Assembly: GCA_014155875.1 (NCBI GenBank)
Contig: JACEFZ010021371.1
Coordinates: 1,134,501-1,198,500 of the forward strand
Length of the DNA stretch: 64,000 nucleotides
From: Cepaea nemoralis
Lineage: Eukaryota; Mollusca; Gastropoda; Stylommatophora; Helicidae
Direction of reading: 5' to 3'
In this document: positions 57,847 to 64,000 of the stretch, piece after piece
Position numbering within the stretch: position 1 is the first letter of the stretch
Layout of the letters: each line of letters opens with the position of its first letter
Made by a program: the position numbers and the translations under genes
Notes under the pieces: generated by a model
Databases searched by the model: none
The model's input: only the letters and a program-made list of their open reading frames with translations
Told to the model about the DNA's origin: nothing

Positions 57847-58087
57847 ATGATCACCATAAAACAAAAGGAGTGCCAATTGCCAAACAAACCCAAAACATAA
57901 ATATGAGCAGCCAGGGAAAGACCACTGAACACATGCACCAAATCATTGCAGAAAAAGCTCATCGTGAAGCTGCTATAATTGAAAAAATGAAACACACATT
58001 TTGTGGGAATCACGTATTTCTAATGTCAGAAATATCAATTTTGAGCTATGTAACACAACATAATCACCATGCACATCTGACCCATAT

Positions 58088-58335
58088 GGAGCTAGGGTAG
58101 CGTAGTGGCTAGCATGCTTGTCTGAAAGCCCATTGGTCATCGTTCAAATCCCAACAAGGCGGGGATTTTTAAAAAAAACTGCTCCTTTGTCAACTCAGGC
58201 TAAAATTGGTACCAGGTAAAGACTCCTTGGGGTGATTGATACCGACCACGTCACCGATGGGGTGCCGATTGGTCTTTACAAATGTCGGAGTGGGACCATA
58301 TGCCCAACACACTAACTAACTAACTAACACGTCAT
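58088..58335 (+). mobile_element. tRNA-derived SINE with (CTAA)n tail
   Basis: A box TAGCGTAGTGGCTAGCATG and B box CGTTCAAATCC. The body ends CACACTAACTAACTAACTAA. Likely mobilised by a LINE with a CTAA tail such as the RNase H LINE at 25080. Confidence 0.75.
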
Positions 58336-59016
<681 letters not shown>

Positions 59017-59321
59017 ATAATTTTGTACTTGACCTCTCCAGCTTGGCAGATGTGTGAGCATTATGTTTATTAACGTTTAGAATTTAAAAAAAAAAAACTC
59101 TCTAAGGTTGAACATCTATCTTACATTTATGAAGACGTTAAGGTAGTACCACGCAAGCAATATAGCAGAGGGTATGAGCAAATGATAGAGCTTATAATTT
59201 TAGAGTAGGCTGTATAATATATTTCATGGCATGCAATTCAACGTGGCATGAATATGATACTTTGTTGCAATACAGTGAGACTATATTTTTTTTCTATGTA
59301 AAAACAATATTGTCAAAAGGG

Positions 59322-59410
<89 letters not shown>
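59322..59410. repeat. (TA)n dinucleotide repeat
   Basis: About 88 bp, just beyond the 3' end of the dynein exon. Confidence 0.98.
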
Positions 59411-59416
<6 letters not shown>

Positions 59417-59488
59417 AGATAATTATGTGTTGTATTATTAGGGATGCATAATACATAAATATAACATATCTGGTTATGTGATGTCACT

Positions 59489-59695
59489 TCAGCTGTCCAG
59501 CTGACACAAGAGAGCAAGCCCTCTGCAGATCCAGTGCTCTTGGGGTTCATTCGTTGGTAGTAACATGGACATGACAAAGTTGGTAGAATGACCTGTGGTG
59601 GATAGAGTCCCACGTCTTTCACTTGTTTTGTACACGGGACACTCATAAACATTTGTACGGTGCAGGTCTGCCTTTTTGATTGGCTTCAGCCATAC
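59489..59695 (-). CDS. Axonemal dynein heavy chain, last coding exon
   Basis: On the minus strand an acceptor TATTTGTGCAG at 59706-59696 opens a frame of 68 codons, VWLKPIKK at the start and LALLCQLDS at the end, then TGA at 59489-59491. The middle has [30 protein letters not shown] and the EHWI motif. This is the extreme C-terminus of axonemal dynein heavy chains of the single-headed inner-arm type (DNAH1/3/7/12-like), the motor that slides microtubules in cilia and flagella. Exon phase 0. Earlier exons would lie to the right, beyond the window. It converges on FABP. No canonical AATAAA was seen just downstream; AATACA at about 59438 is a weak candidate. Confidence 0.9.
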   Translation of the reverse strand, partial: VWLKPIKKADLHRTNVYECPVYKTSERRGTLSTTGHSTNFVMSMLLPTNEPQEHWICRGLALLCQLDS

Positions 59696-59719
59696 CTGCA
59701 CAAATATTTCAATGTATAT

Positions 59720-60129
59720 TTGTATTAAAATATGAAAAGTTGAGTAAAGTTGAGTTAGGAACCGGCGTCACCGCACACGGGACATTCACATACATGCTCC
59801 GACCTCATCTGAAACAGTCAGCGAGTAGTCCCACTACTAATGGTACCAGTAGCAGTCTGCTTGTTTCCATATGTATGTCACGTTACGCCTTTCTTGGGTA
59901 TTTATAATGCCCATGTTAAACATTGCCTCAGTGAGCCATGTATTATTGATTATTTTTCATGCGTTTTAATGCTTATTGTTCTTTTATTGTCAAAAATTTG
60001 CTTCATAAGAGATGTTGAATGAAAGAATGTATAAGAGGAATAGAAAAGAAGGGCAGAATGTCAGATGGGCCTGCGTGCCCAATTCTAAACCCTTTGAAAA
60101 TAAAGATTTTCGTTCGTTCGTTCGTTCGT
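59720..60129 (+). mobile_element. LINE 3' end with (TTCG)n tail
   Basis: AATTCTAAACCCTTTGAAAA, AATAAAGATTTT and then (TTCG)n at 60110-60129 look like the end of a CR1/jockey-type LINE. The coding part is not visible. Confidence 0.45.
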
Positions 60130-61745
60130 CTGGCCTTTCCTCAGAGACCTGTGTGCTGGCCAGATCCTCTGGTCACTCCTTGCACCACCATTCTCTCCAA
60201 GCCGCGATGATCTAACTGTTCTTCTACACTATACACACGATTCCAAAGAGCTCTGACCACATCTGCATTGTCACACACCAATATCCCATCCAAATGGTGC
60301 AGACCCAGCCTGCTACTTTCACACCACAGAAGTATGTCCCGGGTTAAAAAGCCCAACAGAAGCTCTAAATTTTTGTTGTTGAATTGAACCTTGACACTCT
60401 GCCCGAAGCATGCTTGTCTTCATCTTTCTCATCACATTGTGTGAGTCCGTTACATTTACGACATGCGCGTGCTGTTTGGTCTCCAGCCATCGTAACGCCG
60501 CCATGACTTCCTCCATCACCATTCTCAGACTAGATGTTGTGGTATCATATACCAAGATCTCTTGCACAAAATACCGGCCACCAACCTTCGCCACGAACAC
60601 CCAGACACGTTTTTAAAAACTTCTTAGCACAAAAGCATACATGTACATGATTACATTGCCTTGTCGAGAATTGTCGTGGATCAATTGTTGCACCTTCCAT
60701 TCTGTGCAGTCTGTCGGCCAACCCCTGCATTCACCATCCAAAGTTATTATGATGCTAAACAGGTCTGATTTTACACTGGTGTTACCAATCTTCTCAAGCA
60801 TGGACCCTTCTCTGATCATGTTATCTGTCCGAGCCCTCAATGATTTTCCTTTCATCAACCTGAGGTCCTTACCTGTGTCTATCGCTTCATATAGGGAGTG
60901 TTCCACTTGGAGATAATTTAGCCTGCAGTACCTTCAGCCTGTCTGCATTTGTGGGTAAAGCTAGAATCTATCGCATACACACTACTGACGTGTCCCTTGT
61001 GCATCACCCGCAGAGCTTCATTCTGTGAGCAATCCCAATCCATATTCAGTAACTGAGAGAATCACTTGTTGACAGAGTATAACAAAATGTTTTTACCTGT
61101 TTTCCTTCTTAGATCTCATAACAGCATCTTCCATATGATCCACGAATAGGTAGGCTTTTGTCGAAGGTGATTCCAGGTACCTCAGTTTACTCTCTCTGTG
61201 AACACTTCCGACATTTATTGTAAGAATCTAGACGGCAGCCATACCAATAGTATTGTCAACAGAGCACCACAACACAGACGACATATCTGAGTTAATGATA
61301 CTACCCATCACTGTACACCAGACGATCACTTTGTTTACTATCTCCTGCAACTCTCGCGCTATGTGATCCTGTCTCTCATCTGCCTATAAGCAAGGACATC
61401 ATCCGCAAAAGTCAATATCCTTCCAGTCCCTGGTGTTTCAATGCTTGCAATCATGTTTGTGTATACAATAAATAGCACAGGCAATATTGCAGATCGGTGT
61501 GGTAATCCCGGGGTTAAAATGCGCGCCTCCGAGGTCAATGAACCTAGGTGTCGAGCAACCCTGTGGAAGTATAGGGTAGCTGCTATCCAGTTCACCATCC
61601 AGAGACTAACATTTATCACCATAAGAGTGCGCAGTAAGTGATCATATCTGACTCTGTAGTATGCATCCTCATTATCCAGTGCTGCCGCCATTGTTTCATG
61701 TCCATTCTGTAACCCCTCAAAAACAACAAACGCAAATGTCACAGC
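60130..61745 (-). pseudogene. LINE with RT and RNase H, antisense
   Basis: Minus-strand pieces: RT (NEDAYYRVRYDHLLRTLMV, GLPHRSAILPVLFIVYTN, LTFADDVLAY; 61742-61359) and, after broken sequence, RNase H (TTSSLRMVMEEVMAALRWLE, VTDSHNVMRKM, FNPGHTSVV; 60600-60319). The catalytic Asp of the RT palm is present in NEDAYYR. The RNase H His motif reads PGHTSV instead of PGHAGV. Lies inside the presumed last intron of the dynein gene. Same family as 25080-27475. Confidence 0.8.
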
Positions 61746-61921
61746 GTGGGAAAATCAAAAACATTAACTGGTGAACACAACAGAACGAATGGGCAATTTT
61801 CCCTTGCACACAATATTGAAGTAAATGTATGGATGAATTATTGTCAACAAAGTGGCTTGTGAAAAGACTTTGTCACTGCAGTAGAGGAAGATAAGATATT
61901 ACGAAGGTAAGTCATTTCGTT

Positions 61922-62140
61922 CGTTGCATATCCTTTACAGGACGCCACAGTCAACTCCAGCATTTTTGGCTGTTTGTGGCCTCTAGGAAAGTATACGTTC
62001 AGTAGTTTTCTGAACGACCGGCATCCATACCATTTTATTAAAAACCCAACGCAAGGCGATCTGCTGCCAAATCGCCCGCAGCTGTGTTTCGAACGGGGTA
62101 TGCGGGAATACGATCTGCATCCGTAACCCCTTCGCCACAA
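61922..62140 (-). mobile_element. tRNA-derived SINE, diverged
   Basis: Tail TGCATATCCTTTACAGGACG on plus and a B-box-like region (GTTTCGAACGGGG). Part of the body (CAGTAGTTTGCC in relatives) is deleted. Confidence 0.75.
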
Positions 62141-62600
62141 ATCATTAAGTAACAAGAATTTTGAAAATAGCATTTTCACAATACTGCGAACAGGAAATCT
62201 TGCGTTTGTTGTTTCTCAACATAGTCCTACTGCCTGGCAATACACTTAGTCCAATTGTTCACAAACTTGTGGATGCCTTCTTGGAAAGTGTTTTGGGTGT
62301 GGTCTTAACTACTTTTGCACTGCATCCATTACCTTGTTTGTGGTAATCTGAAAGCTGTCTTGGGACCCATCTGCTACATACTTTCCTATAACCGAGGTCA
62401 TCATGTTGTACTCAGCACCGTGACCCATGTTGAAATCCAAAGCTTATTCATCTGACTAGCTGGGCATTCCACTGTTTCACTGTGTTAGTTGCCACACTTT
62501 TAGGCATTCCACTATGCAGTTCATCAATGACGTTTTGTCTTCCATTTTGTCATCTTTCTACCAGTTTATGTCTTGAAATAGACTTTCCTCTGTCTGTACT
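62141..62600 (-). pseudogene. Mariner transposase relic
   Basis: Minus-strand reading includes LGYRKVCSRWVPRQLSDYH, the diagnostic mariner motif, then after a large internal deletion the C-terminal EGIHKFVNNWTKCIA-like region. No complete catalytic triad. Confidence 0.7.
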
Positions 62601-63599
62601 CTTCCATGTACTTTATAATAAAATTACTGATACTTAATGACTCCCAATCGTACTTGTATAAGAAATTAGGAGACATTTCCAAGGGTTCATCTAGTGTATT
62701 AGATAAACTTATAAAGTGTACATTGGCGAAAGTAATAATTGGATTTCGGCAAAATTTAGAGCTTTCTTAATTCCTAAACTATTGTGAGATGCTATCAATA
62801 GAGGAGACAAAACATGCATTTATTTCAGAACTATATTAATGCTTTGCATAATTGGTCTCATTTAAAAAATAATGGCTGTATAGCATTTTAAACGTATACT
62901 TCCACATCATTATCAACATTAAACATAGTGAGGACATTTGGTTATTGAATAGTAAATACGAATGTTTCATTTTGAAAGAAAGCAACTGTTTACACCCACA
63001 CAAACTTACTTCAATTAACACAGATCAACTGCCAACTAAGTAAATCACTCCACATAGGAGATCACATATGCTGTCCAGGACAAGAAACAAAGACCGTCTG
63101 AGTAGATCAGAAATGTGAAGCTACCCTGTCCATGTACAAGCGTTAAACTTGGTATTCCTGTGACAGGCCGTGGGTTATGCCACGATATCTAAGCCCATGT
63201 TAGCTGTCATGTAGTTCTATTCCTTGACGGATAGACCAGATAAGTCTGAATTCTTGCGTGGATACATGCAAGCAGCACCACATTACACACAGCTTAACAG
63301 CTTATCAGGAACGAAACTTGATTTATGATTTTCACAAATGAGAAAAGTATACTAACTCTTCGTGTAAACTCGTACTCATTTTACATCCCATCAGTGCCAG
63401 CTGTATACAGACACATACATCTTCATATGTGAATATTCTGCTGTCCTATATATTTAATGTTGTTGTCTGTGATGTTTATATATAGAATTGCACAGGTGGT
63501 ACAGTGAGAAGCAGTTAGGCCAGTTTGGATATACGTGTTGTGCAGTGTACAGTGCTTATTATATAGATTTCAGAAGGTACTTTTTTCATTTCGGACATA
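62601..63599. other. No gene recognised
   Basis: AT-rich sequence, presumably intron of the dynein gene. I searched for further dynein heavy chain exons on the minus strand and saw none. Confidence 0.5.
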
Positions 63600-63708
63600 T
63601 AATCAAATTGCTACTGGAACTATTAGTGTTGGAACTCTTCGCTGGTTGCTGAGGATGGGGACGGAGCGCTTATGGGAATGTCCCGAATGCTGTGATGTCG
63701 GTTCCTAG

Positions 63709-63745
<37 letters not shown>
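63600..63745 (+). mobile_element. 3' end of RNase H-type LINE with (AATC)n tail
   Basis: RWLLRMGTERLWECPECCDV matches the end of the LINE at 27400-27460 (LRDLLRRGSEHLWNESFDV). It is followed by (AATC)n at 63713-63744. Confidence 0.7.
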
Positions 63746-63746
<1 letters not shown>

Positions 63747-64000
63747 TCAGCCATGGGCACGCAGAACAATTTATGTCTTCCCGACATTTTGCTAACGTTT
63801 TCTAATTTATTTCAACAATTTCTGATTTATTACTAGTAGGAATATATTAATATTGACATTACTTCTATAAATACCTATAGTAATTAAACAATTATCTCAA
63901 TATAGTCCATGCGGTGTGGCACGGATTATCATGCCTGTCCACAACCTTCTTGTCTCATTTACTGACAATAATTTCTGATTGCGATGTTTCTCCATGCCAT
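63746..64000. other. No gene recognised
   Basis: AT-rich sequence to the window edge. Confidence 0.5.

Overview
The window is nuclear DNA of an animal. It has spliced genes with GT-AG introns, AATAAA poly(A) signals, axonemal dynein, and a dense, deeply nested load of LINEs, tRNA-derived SINEs, Ty3/gypsy, Penelope-like elements, Helitrons, mariner, DDE and hAT elements, plus long microsatellites. The repeat mixture and very long introns fit an invertebrate with a large genome. A lophotrochozoan such as a mollusc is plausible, but the sequence does not prove it.

Two host genes can be supported. The first is a complete four-exon fatty-acid-binding protein (FABP) gene on the + strand: exons 20287-20359, 45459-45646, 50692-50793 and 56343-56399, with a poly(A) signal at 56587. 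It encodes 139 residues. Its introns have phases 1, 0, 0, as in the canonical FABP gene, and are about 25.1, 5.0 and 5.5 kb long because they are filled with transposons. The second is the terminal coding exon of an axonemal dynein heavy chain on the - strand (59489-59695), so the two genes converge. The rest of the dynein gene lies beyond the right edge.

1-20 kb is upstream of FABP. A decayed Ty3/gypsy element (gag 1116-2126, pol 2108-6491) has a 14-copy 28-bp minisatellite in its leader. Its 3' part is split by a head-to-head pair of nearly identical Penelope-like elements (7909-13237) inside a perfect 12-bp target duplication. A C2H2-bearing LINE, another LINE, a GAA tract and the 3' end of a second gypsy-like element follow.

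20-45 kb is FABP intron 1: a microsatellite cluster, an antisense copy of the C2H2 LINE, several LINE families, numerous tRNA-SINEs and a DDE transposon carrying a SINE. A LINE (36996-45408) has itself been filled with two tandem Helitrons, a third inverted Helitron and a 2.5-kb polypyrimidine satellite. Exon 2 is hemmed in by transposons: the LINE ends about 50 bp before its acceptor, and a SINE landed on its 5' splice site and duplicated the donor.

45-56 kb (introns 2 and 3) holds a 55-bp minisatellite, a partial duplicate of the exon 2 acceptor region, a fourth Helitron with a captured ORF, and a 1.8-kb mariner-like element holding a Penelope endonuclease fragment. 56-64 kb holds the intergenic region with a hAT MITE and SINEs, the dynein exon, an antisense RNase H-bearing LINE and a mariner relic. 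Almost all other open frames are transposon debris or translated microsatellite.
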